This document shows positions 55,366-64,000 of a stretch of DNA of 64,000 bases, in pieces. The notes beneath the pieces were generated by a model that saw only the letters and a list, made by a program, of their open reading frames with translations, made no database searches and was not told the origin of the DNA. The translations under genes and the position numbers were made by a program. Each line of letters starts with the position of its first letter. The stretch's first letter is position 1. The stretch comes from Acinetobacter sp. ANC 3929 (GTDB lineage Bacteria > Pseudomonadota > Gammaproteobacteria > Pseudomonadales > Moraxellaceae). The stretch covers positions 616,273 through 680,272 of the forward strand of contig NZ_KB849998.1 in NCBI RefSeq assembly GCF_000369405.1, given 5' to 3'.

Positions 55366-56103
55366 ATGATTAAAACATCTCAACTCGGCCTATGCCTTTC
55401 CATCGCAATCGCTTCAAGTGCCAGCTTTGCCGAAGTTTCTTTTGAACAAGAGTTGCAACAAGGCTGCGCCAAAGTAAAACAATATGCACAAGCAGGTAAA
55501 AAGTTTTACGATCAAAAGCAATATCTCAAAGCCGCCAAACAATTTGAAGATCAAGCCGCATGGGCACATTTCTGTCAGCTTAATGCCGATGAAAGTGGCA
55601 TTAAGGTCAGTGACCGAGACATCGAAATCGCCAATAATAATGTTGGGTTAAGCTATGCAAAACTGGGAAAACCGCAATGGGCCAGAGTTTGGTTTCTCAG
55701 AGATAAAGACGCTAAAACCAGTCAATACAACTTAAAACAATTGCCCAAGCCAAAACTATCTTCTGATCTACAAGGGACTTATGTCCGCGCCAATGGTTTT
55801 GGACAATGGGATTACATCAAGGTCAGTAAAAAACAGAATAAATATGCGATTGCATTTGATGGCTATTACTTTGGCCTACGTGGCCTGATCTATGGTCCAA
55901 ATATGGGGCAATTTGAAACCAGTATGCCAATCACGTCAAAACAGGCTAACTATCGCAATGAAGACTGTCTGATTAAACTTCAATTTGCCAATGATGCAAA
56001 TCTTGGACAAAAAATTGAAGTTGAACAAAACAATGGTGAGTCCTCATGTGGCTTTGGACACAATGTCTATGCAGGCGGAACGTTTTATAAGGTTGAAGGT
56101 TAA
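55366..56103 (+). CDS. Exported hypothetical protein with a TPR-like N-terminal part
   Basis: 245 residues with a signal peptide (cleavage near SFA-EV). Residues 25-110 look helical and TPR-like (CAKVKQYAQAGKKFYDQKQY, NNNVGLSYAKLGKPQWARVW); the C-terminal half is beta-rich (GTYVRANGFGQWDYIKVSK, ISFDGYYFGLRGL-like repeats) with two Cys that could form a disulfide (EDCLI, SSCGFG). I do not recognise a family. Single gene, probably periplasmic. Confidence 0.6.
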   Translation: MIKTSQLGLCLSIAIASSASFAEVSFEQELQQGCAKVKQYAQAGKKFYDQKQYLKAAKQFEDQAAWAHFCQLNADESGIKVSDRDIEIANNNVGLSYAKLGKPQWARVWFLRDKDAKTSQYNLKQLPKPKLSSDLQGTYVRANGFGQWDYIKVSKKQNKYAIAFDGYYFGLRGLIYGPNMGQFETSMPITSKQANYRNEDCLIKLQFANDANLGQKIEVEQNNGESSCGFGHNVYAGGTFYKVEG

Positions 56104-56402
56104 CAAACCATTAAAAGTCAGCCTCAAATATGAAACTCGGAATGTCATCTACAACCTGAGCAAGCTAAAGCGACTAAAGCTTTAGCGAAGCGCAAGAAGA
56201 GTTGCAATGAAGATTGAGCAGCTTTAATCATTGCTTGTATAGTGATAAATGCCTTTGCCCTTACGAAGCTTCAAACGCTTCTCAGGGCGAAACCAAAGTA
56301 GGGCGAACCGCAGGTTTATCCTAATATTAGATATAAAACAATAAGATTCCACGATGATCACTATTTAAGCAGGCCGTAGATGAAAAATCTCTTTCGAGTG
56401 TT
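56104..56402. other. Intergenic region before the urt operon 3' end
   Basis: No coding-like frame. An imperfect inverted repeat GCCCT..GAAGC..GCTTC..AGGGC lies at about 56256-56291, and AGGGCGAA occurs twice nearby. May hold the 3' terminator of the urt operon, but no typical T-tract follows. Confidence 0.35.
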
Positions 56403-57101
56403 TTAAATCGCCACCAACTCCCGAATCCCCTTCTCAGGCATATCCTCCCCCCGCCCCTGTGCAATCACCTGTCCACGCGCCATCACGGTATACGCATCCG
56501 CCAACTCTTCAGCAAAATCATAAAACTGCTCGACCAAAATAATCGCCATTTCACCTTGATCAGCCAGTTTACGAATCACCCGACCAATATCTTTAATAAT
56601 TGAAGGCTGAATCCCTTCGGTCGGTTCATCTAAAATCAAAACACTCGGCTCCGAAGCCAACGCTCGGGCAATCGCAAGCTGTTGTTGCTGACCACCCGAT
56701 AAATCTCCGCCACGGCGATGTTTCATTTCATCCAGTACAGGGAAAATTTCATATAAATGGCTTGGCACCTTACGCGTCTTAGCACCTGAAAATTTAGCCA
56801 TGCCAATTAGAATATTTTCTTCTACCGTTAAAGTCGAAAAGATATCGCGACCTTGGGGCACATAAGCCAACCCCGCACGCACCCGTTGCTCAGGGGACAT
56901 TTTGGCAATGTCTTTGCCATCTAACAGAATCTGCCCTGACTTAATTGGTAGAATCCCCATCAGACATTTCAACAAGGTGGTTTTGCCCACGCCATTACGC
57001 CCCAGCACTACACTACATTCACCCACAGGCGCATTAAAAGACACATCACGCAGGATATGACTGCCACCATAGAACTGATTAATTTGTTTCACTTCTAGCA
57101 T
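56403..57101 (-). CDS. urtE: Urea ABC transporter ATP-binding protein UrtE
   Basis: 232-residue ATPase of the branched-chain-amino-acid/urea class. Walker A GRNGVGKTT (about 33-41), ABC signature LSGGQQQQLAIARAL and Walker B VLILDEPTEGIQ with Q-loop VPQGRDIFSTL. GGAGAG upstream of ATG 57101. Last gene of the urtABCDE operon, 9 bases after urtD. Confidence 0.95.
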   Translation of the reverse strand: MLEVKQINQFYGGSHILRDVSFNAPVGECSVVLGRNGVGKTTLLKCLMGILPIKSGQILLDGKDIAKMSPEQRVRAGLAYVPQGRDIFSTLTVEENILIGMAKFSGAKTRKVPSHLYEIFPVLDEMKHRRGGDLSGGQQQQLAIARALASEPSVLILDEPTEGIQPSIIKDIGRVIRKLADQGEMAIILVEQFYDFAEELADAYTVMARGQVIAQGRGEDMPEKGIRELVAI

Positions 57102-57110
57102 GTGTCTCTC

Positions 57111-57938
57111 CTAACGCCCTAAATACTTTTCAATCACATCTTCATTGGCCTGAACCTCTGCCAATGTGCCTTCTGCTAAAATCGCCCCTTGCGCCAATAC
57201 CGTGACTTTTTCACTGATGGTGTCAATAAAACTCATGTCATGTTCGACCACCACAAGGGTGTGATTTTTTTTCAGCTCCAGACACAGTTCAGCCGTGCGT
57301 TCGGTTTCAGCATCAGTCATGCCTGCAACAGGCTCATCCAATAAAATCAACTTCGGTCGTTGCATCAGCAACATACCGATTTCTAACCACTGCTTTTGCC
57401 CATGCGACAGTAAGCCCGCTGGCTTGTGTACAAACTCCTTTAAACGAATCTGTTCCAGACTTTCATCCAAAGCCAATTGCGCTTCTGGGTCTAAACGAGA
57501 AAAGAAGCTTTTCTTCACCCGTTTATCTCGTGGTGCTGCTAACAGTAGATTTTCCATGACAGTAAAATTTTCAAATACCGTTGGTTTTTGAAATTTGCGA
57601 CCAATACCTGCTTCGGCAATTTGCTCAGTACTCATTTTGGCCAAATCATAGTTTTGCCCAAAAAATGCCGTACCTGTGGTTGGGCGAGTTTTACCTGTAA
57701 TCACGTCCATCAAGGTGGTTTTTCCTGCGCCATTCGGCCCGATAATGCAGCGTAACTCACCCTCGGCAATATAGAGCGACAGGTCATTCAAAGCCCGAAA
57801 TGAGTCAAACCAAACACTGACTTTTTCCAGATATAAGGCAATGCCATGACTAAAATCAGCCCCTTGTGGTTTGGCACGCCCATACCCTTCACCGAGTTGA
57901 CCGCCATGTTGAGCTGAGTCAATTAATACATCACTCAT
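57111..57938 (-). CDS. urtD: Urea ABC transporter ATP-binding protein UrtD
   Basis: 275-residue ATPase. Walker A IIGPNGAGKTTLMD (about 65-78), signature LLSHGQKQWLEIGML and Walker B KLILLDEPVAGMTDAE. The SHGQ variant is normal for this LivG-like group. N-terminal 30 residues precede the ATPase fold. Directly abuts urtC (no gap), consistent with coupled translation. Confidence 0.95.
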   Translation of the reverse strand: MSDVLIDSAQHGGQLGEGYGRAKPQGADFSHGIALYLEKVSVWFDSFRALNDLSLYIAEGELRCIIGPNGAGKTTLMDVITGKTRPTTGTAFFGQNYDLAKMSTEQIAEAGIGRKFQKPTVFENFTVMENLLLAAPRDKRVKKSFFSRLDPEAQLALDESLEQIRLKEFVHKPAGLLSHGQKQWLEIGMLLMQRPKLILLDEPVAGMTDAETERTAELCLELKKNHTLVVVEHDMSFIDTISEKVTVLAQGAILAEGTLAEVQANEDVIEKYLGR

Positions 57939-59009
57939 TTAGTCACGCTCCTTTTTAAAACGGTCAAATAGGCCAATCACACCTTTCGGCAGGAATAAAG
58001 TCACCACAATGAAGAGTGCTCCCAAGATCAACAACCAAGCTTCTGGTGCAGCCACAGTGAAATAAGTTTTCACTGCATTGATTAAACCTGCCCCTAAAAT
58101 CGGACCAATCAAAGTGCCACGTCCACCCGCAGCCACCCACACCGCCATTTCAATTGAATTGACTGGATTCATTTCACTTGGGTTAATGATGCCTGCCTGT
58201 GGCACATACAACGCCCCTGCAATACCTGCAATCACCGCAGACAATACCCATGCGGATAGCTTGTACCACAACGTGCGATAGCCGAGATATTGCAAGCGAT
58301 TTTCACTATCACGAATCGCACCCAATACTCTTCCATAAGGACGATTCATCAACTGGCGTAGACCAAGGAAACACAACATCAACATCAACGCAGTGACAAA
58401 GCATAAGGTTGCACGCATTGGTGCTGAGGTAATATCAAAACCGAGAATAGTCTTAAAACCTGTAAAACCATTATTGCCCCCAAAGCCCGTTTCATTGCGG
58501 AAGAACAGTAACGCTGCGGCAAAGGTCATGGCTTGGGTAATAATGGAGAAATACACGCCTTTGATTTTGGAACGAAAGGCAAAGAATCCAAAAATAAACG
58601 CGATCAAACCTGGTACTAGCACCACCAGTGCTAAAGCCCACGCAATATGCTCGGTCCCGATCCAATACCACGGCAATTCAGTCCAACTGAGGAAGCGCAT
58701 AAAATCAGGCAGACCATCACCTGCAGATTGACGCATCAGGTACATGCCAAAGGCATAGCCACCTAAAGCAAAATACAAACCATGTCCCAAACTTAGAATC
58801 CCGGCATAGCCCCAGACCAGATCCAGTGCAAGAGCCACCAATGCCAAACACATGATCTTACCAATCAAGGTGATCCAATAAGCAGACAGATAAAATGCAG
58901 AGTCAGGAGACAACAGGTGTAGCCATGGCAACAACAACAGCACGCCGAAACAAACTGCAATCGCCACCGCGCTATAGGGCTTGTCGGCAAATAAAGAAGT
59001 GATTTTCAT
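57939..59009 (-). CDS. urtC: Urea ABC transporter permease UrtC
   Basis: 356 residues from ATG 59009 (GGAG 7 bases upstream); LivM-type permease with about ten helices. YAGILSLGHGLYFALGGYAFG and the conserved late block VWVAAGGRGTLIGPILGAG are family signatures. Overlaps the 3' end region of urtB only beyond this start, so the longer reading to 59042 would overlap urtB and is rejected. Pairs with UrtB as the membrane channel. Confidence 0.95.
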   Translation of the reverse strand: MKITSLFADKPYSAVAIAVCFGVLLLLPWLHLLSPDSAFYLSAYWITLIGKIMCLALVALALDLVWGYAGILSLGHGLYFALGGYAFGMYLMRQSAGDGLPDFMRFLSWTELPWYWIGTEHIAWALALVVLVPGLIAFIFGFFAFRSKIKGVYFSIITQAMTFAAALLFFRNETGFGGNNGFTGFKTILGFDITSAPMRATLCFVTALMLMLCFLGLRQLMNRPYGRVLGAIRDSENRLQYLGYRTLWYKLSAWVLSAVIAGIAGALYVPQAGIINPSEMNPVNSIEMAVWVAAGGRGTLIGPILGAGLINAVKTYFTVAAPEAWLLILGALFIVVTLFLPKGVIGLFDRFKKERD

Positions 59010-59013
59010 TGGC

Positions 59014-60636
59014 TTACTCCACAAAACGGCCTTTGATGGCAAACAAACCTTGTGGACGCTTTTGGATAAACAAAATCACAAGAACCAAGAGAATAATTTT
59101 TGCTAAAACCGCACCTAAACCAATTTCCAGCACCGTTCCACTGATGCCCAGTCCGAGTGCTGCAAGTACGGCACCCCACACTTGACCGACCCCACCGACG
59201 ACGACGACAAGGAAGGCATCAATAATGTAATTCTGACCGAGATCAGGCCCGACATTACCCACTTGTGCCAAGGCACAACCTGCTAAACCTGCCAAGCCAG
59301 AACCGAGGCCAAAAGCCATCATGTCAATCCGTGCAGATCGAATGCCAACAGCGCGTGCCATTTGACGATTTTGCGTGACCGCGCGAACAAATAAACCAAA
59401 GCGGGTTTTATTGAGTAAGAACACCAACAGCAATAACACAGCAACGGTAAACGCAATAATGGCAATACGGTTATATGGCAGCATCAGGCTTGGCGTAACC
59501 GCAATCCCGCCACTTAACCAGCTCACATTAGAGACTTCGACATTCTGTGCACCAAAGACCATGCGTACCAATTGCATCAGAATCAGACTCACTCCAAAAG
59601 TAGCGAGTAAGGTTTCCAATTGTCGACCGTATAACGGGCGAATGACGGTGCGCTCAATCAACATCCCAATCAAGGCACTCACTAGAAAAGCTGCAGGAAT
59701 CGCAGCCACCAGATACCAATCCACCATTCCAGCAAAATGGGTTTTAAAAAAGCTCTGGATCACGTAAGTGGTATAGGCACCGATCATGATGAGCTCGCCA
59801 TGCGCCATATTAATCACGCCAAGCAGACCATAAGTGATTGCGAGTCCGAGTGCAGCAAGCAATAAAATGCTGGCCGTACTTAAACCTGAAAATACATGAC
59901 CCGACCATTCACTGATTTGCAAACGGGTTTTAATTTTATTTTGTGCATCCAGCAGAGCTGCCTTCAATGCAGGATTAGTTTGTGGCTGCTCTAAAGTCTG
60001 CGTGATCAGCGCGAATTCATCAGGACGATTTGAATCTGCCAATACTTTTACGGCTTCGAGCTTGGTGAACTCATCAGCACTGTTAAAATCCAACCGCGCT
60101 TTAAGTTGTGCCAACCGTGCTTTGACCTGATCATTTTTTTCATTCAGGTAGAGTTGTTTGATGGTGGCCAGATCCAACTCAGCCAAATTATTTTCTAAGA
60201 TATCGACAGCGGCTAATCGCTGTGATGCATCATTGGAGCTGAGTTTGGCTTTTGCTTGTCCAAAATTCAGTGCCTTACGTAACGTATTGACCAAAGTCAC
60301 TTGGGATAAATCCGCAGGCCATTGCTCCAGTGCTTGCTGTGCAGGGTAGCTGAATAATTTGTCATCATTTTTCAGCAAATAGGTATTGCCCGCACTATCG
60401 GTATACAGCTCATTTTCATCGATATACGCCACCAATTGATCCAATTGTTCAATACTGGCAGGCCATTGATTGAGCATGGCACGACGTGTGGCAAAATCAG
60501 CTTTTACGAAAGTTTGAATGGCATCTTGAGAAGCTGTAGACGTCACGGTTGCTGTGGATGTGGCCTCTGCCCATGCTGGATTAAACATCAGTTGTGCCAT
60601 GATGCAGAGCAGTGCCAAAACATAGTGTTTCGCCAT
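59014..60636 (-). CDS. urtB: Urea ABC transporter permease UrtB
   Basis: 540 residues from ATG 60636 (GGGGAG 4 bases upstream). A signal-like N-terminus (MAKHYVLALLCIMAQLMF) precedes an extended periplasmic, HEAT-like helical part (about 40-250), then the LivH-type permease with INMAHGELIMIGAYTTYV and QVWGAVLAALGLGISG. The N-terminal extension is usual for proteobacterial UrtB. Start chosen because the frame upstream to 60708 lacks conservation. Confidence 0.94.
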   Translation of the reverse strand: MAKHYVLALLCIMAQLMFNPAWAEATSTATVTSTASQDAIQTFVKADFATRRAMLNQWPASIEQLDQLVAYIDENELYTDSAGNTYLLKNDDKLFSYPAQQALEQWPADLSQVTLVNTLRKALNFGQAKAKLSSNDASQRLAAVDILENNLAELDLATIKQLYLNEKNDQVKARLAQLKARLDFNSADEFTKLEAVKVLADSNRPDEFALITQTLEQPQTNPALKAALLDAQNKIKTRLQISEWSGHVFSGLSTASILLLAALGLAITYGLLGVINMAHGELIMIGAYTTYVIQSFFKTHFAGMVDWYLVAAIPAAFLVSALIGMLIERTVIRPLYGRQLETLLATFGVSLILMQLVRMVFGAQNVEVSNVSWLSGGIAVTPSLMLPYNRIAIIAFTVAVLLLLVFLLNKTRFGLFVRAVTQNRQMARAVGIRSARIDMMAFGLGSGLAGLAGCALAQVGNVGPDLGQNYIIDAFLVVVVGGVGQVWGAVLAALGLGISGTVLEIGLGAVLAKIILLVLVILFIQKRPQGLFAIKGRFVE

Positions 60637-60723
60637 AGAACTCCCCTTATTTTGTGGTTTAAATTGATCAAACAAAAAATAGAATGAAAAAGCCTGCTGC
60701 TGAAACAACAGGCTGAAGAAAAA

Positions 60724-62004
60724 TTATTTAGGAATATATGGACTCCAAGGCTCTGCCTTGATGGTTTGTGGTGTTTTGTAGACCACATCAAACTGGCCAT
60801 CACCACGGATTTGCCCAATCATCACTGGTTTATGCAAGTGGTGATTGGTTTCATCCATTTTGAGCGTGTAGCCCGATGGTGCAGCAAAGGTTTGTCCTGC
60901 CATGGCATCACGAACTTTGTCGACTTCTGTAGAGCCCGCTTTTTCAACGGCTTGCTTCCACATATTGATGCCCACATAAGTCGCTTCCATTGGATCATTG
61001 GTCACCACTTTGTCAGCATTTGGCAGTTTATATTCAACCGCATATTGTTTGAATTTATTCACAAACTCGGTGTTTTTAGGATTCTTCACCGACATGAAAT
61101 AGTTCCATGACGCTAAATGACCGACCAAGGGTTTGGTATCAATACCACGCAATTCTTCCTCACCTACCGAGAAGGCCATGACTGGAATATCAGAGGCCTT
61201 AATGCCTTGGTTGCCCAATTCACGATAGAACGGCACGTTAGAATCACCATTGATGGTTGAGATCACCGCAGTCTTTTTACCAGCAGAGAATTTTTTGATA
61301 TTGGAAACAATGGTTTGATAGTTGCTATGACCAAATGGCGTATATTCTTCCATGATGTCAGCATCGGCGACGCCTTTAGACTTCAAGAAGGCACGAAGAA
61401 TTTTATTGGTGGTCCGTGGATAGACGTAATCCGTACCAAGCAACACAAAGCGCTCAGCTTTACCACCTTCATCACCCATCAAATACTCAACCGCAGGAAT
61501 CGCTTGTTGGTTGGGTGCAGCACCGGTATAGAAGATGTTTTTAGATTGCTCTTGGCCTTCATATTGCACGGGATAGAACAACAAGCCATTCAGTTCTTCG
61601 ACCACAGGTAGAACAGATTTACGCGAAACAGATGTCCAGCAACCAAAAATAACCGCCACTTTATCTTGGGTAATCAACTGACGTGCTTTTTCTGCAAACA
61701 GTGGCCAATCCGAAGCAGGATCGACAATCACGGGTTCTAATTTTTTACCCAATACCCCGCCATTGGCATTAATTTCATTGATAGTCATTAAAGCCGTGTC
61801 TTTCAGCGATGTTTCAGAAATCGCCATGGTGCCTGAAAGTGAATGCAGAATTCCGACTTTAATGGTGTCACCACTTGTTGCAGGTGCAGTCTTGGCTTCT
61901 GTTTTTGTTTGTTCTGTTTTTTCCGCTGGCTTTGAACAACCGACCAGACCGATCCCCATCATGGCTGCCATCAGTACAGACATCGACATCAATTTATTTT
62001 GCAT
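60724..62004 (-). CDS. urtA: Urea-binding lipoprotein of ABC transporter, UrtA
   Basis: 426-residue periplasmic binding protein. Lipoprotein signal peptide with lipobox GLVGC (Cys near 23), an Ala/Glu-rich linker, then the type-1 periplasmic-binding fold: IKVGILHSLSGTMAISETSL, VIFGCWTSVSRKSVLPVVEE and LLFYPVQYEGQEQSKNIFYT (conserved urea pocket region). GGAG 8 bases before ATG. First gene of urtABCDE; the upstream region has candidate sigma-54 and GntR-type sites. Confidence 0.96.
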   Translation of the reverse strand: MQNKLMSMSVLMAAMMGIGLVGCSKPAEKTEQTKTEAKTAPATSGDTIKVGILHSLSGTMAISETSLKDTALMTINEINANGGVLGKKLEPVIVDPASDWPLFAEKARQLITQDKVAVIFGCWTSVSRKSVLPVVEELNGLLFYPVQYEGQEQSKNIFYTGAAPNQQAIPAVEYLMGDEGGKAERFVLLGTDYVYPRTTNKILRAFLKSKGVADADIMEEYTPFGHSNYQTIVSNIKKFSAGKKTAVISTINGDSNVPFYRELGNQGIKASDIPVMAFSVGEEELRGIDTKPLVGHLASWNYFMSVKNPKNTEFVNKFKQYAVEYKLPNADKVVTNDPMEATYVGINMWKQAVEKAGSTEVDKVRDAMAGQTFAAPSGYTLKMDETNHHLHKPVMIGQIRGDGQFDVVYKTPQTIKAEPWSPYIPK

Positions 62005-62050
62005 CTTGTTTCTCCACCCATCGATATTGTGATTTTTACTGGGTGGAGTT

Positions 62051-62068
62051 ATTCAATTTCTGTGCCAA
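62051..62068 (-). promoter_or_regulatory. Candidate sigma-54 promoter of the urt operon
   Basis: Minus-strand TTGGCACAGAAATTGAAT has TGGCAC and TTGAA at the 5-base spacing of -24/-12 elements, about 47 bases before urtA. The -12 element lacks its usual C, so the match is incomplete. Nitrogen control of urea uptake by NtrC/sigma-54 is known in other bacteria. Confidence 0.4.
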
Positions 62069-62127
62069 CACAACAAGCCATTGTTTTTAATTGATTTAAA
62101 TAAAATTTTGGTCTTGATTCTTAAATC

Positions 62128-62149
62128 TTGTATACAACATTGCATACAA
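62128..62149. promoter_or_regulatory. Tandem GntR-type operator motif upstream of urtA
   Basis: TTGTATACAA (62128-62137) and TTGCATACAA (62140-62149) in tandem, 12-base repeat distance. TTGTATACAA is the common site type of FCD/FadR-class GntR regulators. It lies about 130 bases before urtA. The regulator gene is not in the window. Confidence 0.5.
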
Positions 62150-62216
62150 AAAATACGTCCTGACCTAAAATGATGCAAATTTGTTCATTTCAGATAGACA
62201 CGCTTCAGGCAAAGAA

Positions 62217-62240
62217 AAAGCCAAGCTGACGCTTGGCTTT
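62217..62240 (-). terminator. Rho-independent terminator of parE
   Basis: Ten-base stem AAAGCCAAGC / GCTTGGCTTT with a TGAC loop, 23 bases past the parE stop codon on the minus strand; followed by TTCTTTG. Confidence 0.75.
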
Positions 62241-62263
62241 AATTCAATCAGGATATAAGGAAC

Positions 62264-64000
62264 TTAAACGGTAATATCCGCTAAATTGCCTTTTTGCTCT
62301 AACCAATGTTTACGATCAGCTGAACGCTTCTTCGCCAGCAATTTATCCAATAAACCTGCGGTTAAATGCGCATCATCTAAGTCTAATTGCACCAAACGAC
62401 GTGTATTCGGATCCATGGTGGTTTCACGCAACTGACTGGCATTCATCTCACCCAGCCCTTTGAATCGTGTGATTTGCGGATTCTTATTGCCCTTCACCTT
62501 TTTCAAAATGCTTTCAAGCTCATCATCATCCAGTGCGTAATACACGTCTTTACCGATATCAATACGATAAAGCGGTGGCATTGCCACAAACAGATGACCT
62601 TCTTCAACTAAGGTCGGAAAATGTTTCACAAATAGTGCACATAACAAAGTCGCAATATGCAAACCATCCGAGTCCGCATCGGCCAGAATACAAATTTTAC
62701 CGTAGCGTAATTCAGACAAATCATCACTGCCTGGGTCAACACCAATCGCAATGGCAATGTCATGAACTTCTTGTGAAGCCAATACTTCATCTGAAGATAC
62801 TTCCCACGTATTTAAGATTTTTCCGCGAATCGGCATAATCGCTTGGAAATTCTTGTCGCGGGCTTGCTTGGCACTTCCCCCAGCAGAATCCCCTTCGACA
62901 ATAAATAATTCACTGTCTTCGCGGGTTAAACCAACACAATCGGCTAATTTACCAGGTAATGCTGGACCTGCCACGATCTTCTTACGTTCCACTTTTTTCG
63001 CCGCTTTGAGACGACGTCCTGCTTTGGCAATTGCCATTTCAGCCAGCTGTGTCGCAATCTCAGCATGTTGGTTTAACCATAGTGCAAAAGCATCTTTGGC
63101 AATATTCAACACGATATTAGACGCTTCACGGCTCGATAAACGTTCTTTAGTTTGTCCTGAGAATTGAGGTTCTTGGAATTTGAGCGATAGAATGAAATTT
63201 ACGCCATCCCAAACATCTTCCGCAGAAAGTTTTACATTACGTGGCAATAAGCTACGTAACTCACAGAACTCACGCAGTGCTTCCGTCACACCTGAACGTA
63301 AACCATTCACATGCGTTCCACCTTGTGCAGTTGGAATCAGGTTGACGTAACTTTCCTGAATCTGCTCGCCACCTTCAACATTCCAGCAAATCGCAAATTC
63401 ACATGCCGCTCGGTCTGCTTGCCCACTGCTCACGAAAGCAGGATCAGGTAGAATTTCTCGGTCTTGCAGTTCATCCATCAAATAGTCGACCAGACCATTT
63501 TCAAACTGCCATTCAATTTTTTCGTTATTAATTTTATCGAGATAAATAATTTTTAAACCTGCAGCTAAAACAGCCTTGGCTTTTAAATTATGTTTGAGGG
63601 CTTTTAGCGCAAATTTAGGGCTATCAAAATATTTGGTTTCAGGCCAGAAACGAACGGTAGTCCCTGTGGCACGCTTTGCGACCTTGCCTTCCAAAACCGA
63701 CAATGGCGCAACGGGCTCACCTTGTTCGAAGGCCATTTGATAAAGATTGCCTTGACGCTGTACCGCTACTTCAACTCGGGTCGATAACGCATTGACGACT
63801 GAAATCCCAACCCCGTGCAAACCACCTGAGAACTGATAGTTATCGGTACTGAATTTGCCACCAGCATGTAGTTTAGTCAAAATAATTTCGATACCACTTT
63901 GCCCATATTCAGGGTGGATATCGACAGGCATCCCTCGCCCATTATCTTCGACTGACAACGAACCATCTTCATATACGGTGACACAAATTTGATTGGCGTG
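62264..64000 (-). CDS. parE: DNA topoisomerase IV subunit B (5' part beyond window)
   Basis: ATPase subunit of topoisomerase IV, which separates daughter chromosomes. The reading frame is open to the window edge (residues before VEDNGRGMPVDIHP are coding, with QICVTVYEDGSLS), so about the first 55-60 residues are outside. Visible: GHKL ATPase loop SGGLHGVGISVVNALS, transducer region, TOPRIM motif FIVEGDSAGGSAKQARD, DADSDGLH and the C-terminal MNASQLRETTMDPNTR. The lack of a long insertion and GGLHGVG context fit ParE rather than GyrB. Monocistronic, with terminator. Confidence 0.93.
   Translation of the reverse strand, partial: HANQICVTVYEDGSLSVEDNGRGMPVDIHPEYGQSGIEIILTKLHAGGKFSTDNYQFSGGLHGVGISVVNALSTRVEVAVQRQGNLYQMAFEQGEPVAPLSVLEGKVAKRATGTTVRFWPETKYFDSPKFALKALKHNLKAKAVLAAGLKIIYLDKINNEKIEWQFENGLVDYLMDELQDREILPDPAFVSSGQADRAACEFAICWNVEGGEQIQESYVNLIPTAQGGTHVNGLRSGVTEALREFCELRSLLPRNVKLSAEDVWDGVNFILSLKFQEPQFSGQTKERLSSREASNIVLNIAKDAFALWLNQHAEIATQLAEMAIAKAGRRLKAAKKVERKKIVAGPALPGKLADCVGLTREDSELFIVEGDSAGGSAKQARDKNFQAIMPIRGKILNTWEVSSDEVLASQEVHDIAIAIGVDPGSDDLSELRYGKICILADADSDGLHIATLLCALFVKHFPTLVEEGHLFVAMPPLYRIDIGKDVYYALDDDELESILKKVKGNKNPQITRFKGLGEMNASQLRETTMDPNTRRLVQLDLDDAHLTAGLLDKLLAKKRSADRKHWLEQKGNLADITV

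Noticed and set aside
56256-56291. Urt operon terminator
   Set aside because: Stem is interrupted and no T-tract follows in the minus direction.
61315-61611. Plus-strand frames opposite urtA and urtB
   Set aside because: Codon-bias shadows of long minus-strand genes.

Overview
This 64 kb window looks like chromosomal DNA of an Acinetobacter species (Moraxellaceae, Gammaproteobacteria). The pointers are an Omp33-36-type porin, a Crc-like protein beside pyrE, the murG-murC-ddl-ftsQ-ftsA-ftsZ-lpxC order, low GC content by eye, and strong protein resemblance to known Acinetobacter enzymes (for example Ddl and LpxC). Almost all genes are ordinary core genes. No tRNA, rRNA or CRISPR array was seen.

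Layout. 0.3-7.8 kb: DUF805 membrane protein, MscS channel, rsmE-waaA, a frameshifted stand-alone Hint (intein-like) gene, an arsR-nemA pair, and prfB with its programmed +1 frameshift. 8-15 kb: Omp33-36 porin, recJ, pdxH, glmM, guaB, a YkgJ-type Cys-cluster protein. 15-17 kb: an ODP/MBL-fold protein and a GDT1-family manganese exporter behind a yybP-ykoY manganese riboswitch. 17-22 kb: aceE-aceF. 22-31.5 kb: M23 peptidase, dciA and the dcw division/cell-wall cluster. 31.7-34.3 kb: gshB, then glutathione peroxidase divergent from an OhrR-type regulator, followed by a DUF3565 gene without a normal start codon.

Accessory part, 34.3-43.6 kb. Two head-to-head operons encode DprE2-, DprE1- and GtrA-like proteins on one side and a UbiA-type phosphoribosyltransferase, a PAP2-like phosphatase and a large AT-rich membrane protein with C-terminal Sel1 repeats on the other. 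Together they match the polyprenyl-phosphate D-arabinofuranose pathway known from mycobacteria and from arabinosylated Pseudomonas pili. The last protein is a candidate arabinosyltransferase. Next come an SDR lacking its catalytic Tyr, a GNAT enzyme, a complete IS3-family element and the wreck of a ddlA-like gene.

43.6-64 kb: pyrE, a Crc-like protein with an intact nuclease active site, and a region with eight GGA motifs and a terminator that I read as an Rsm/CsrB-type regulatory RNA. Then an ArsC-like reductase, DUF2147, an esterase, a diguanylate cyclase, GST, dsbD, outer-membrane proteins, an HPF-like factor, an OmpK/Tsx channel and an acetyltransferase. The window ends with the urea transporter operon urtABCDE, with candidate sigma-54 and GntR-type sites upstream, and with parE cut by the window edge.
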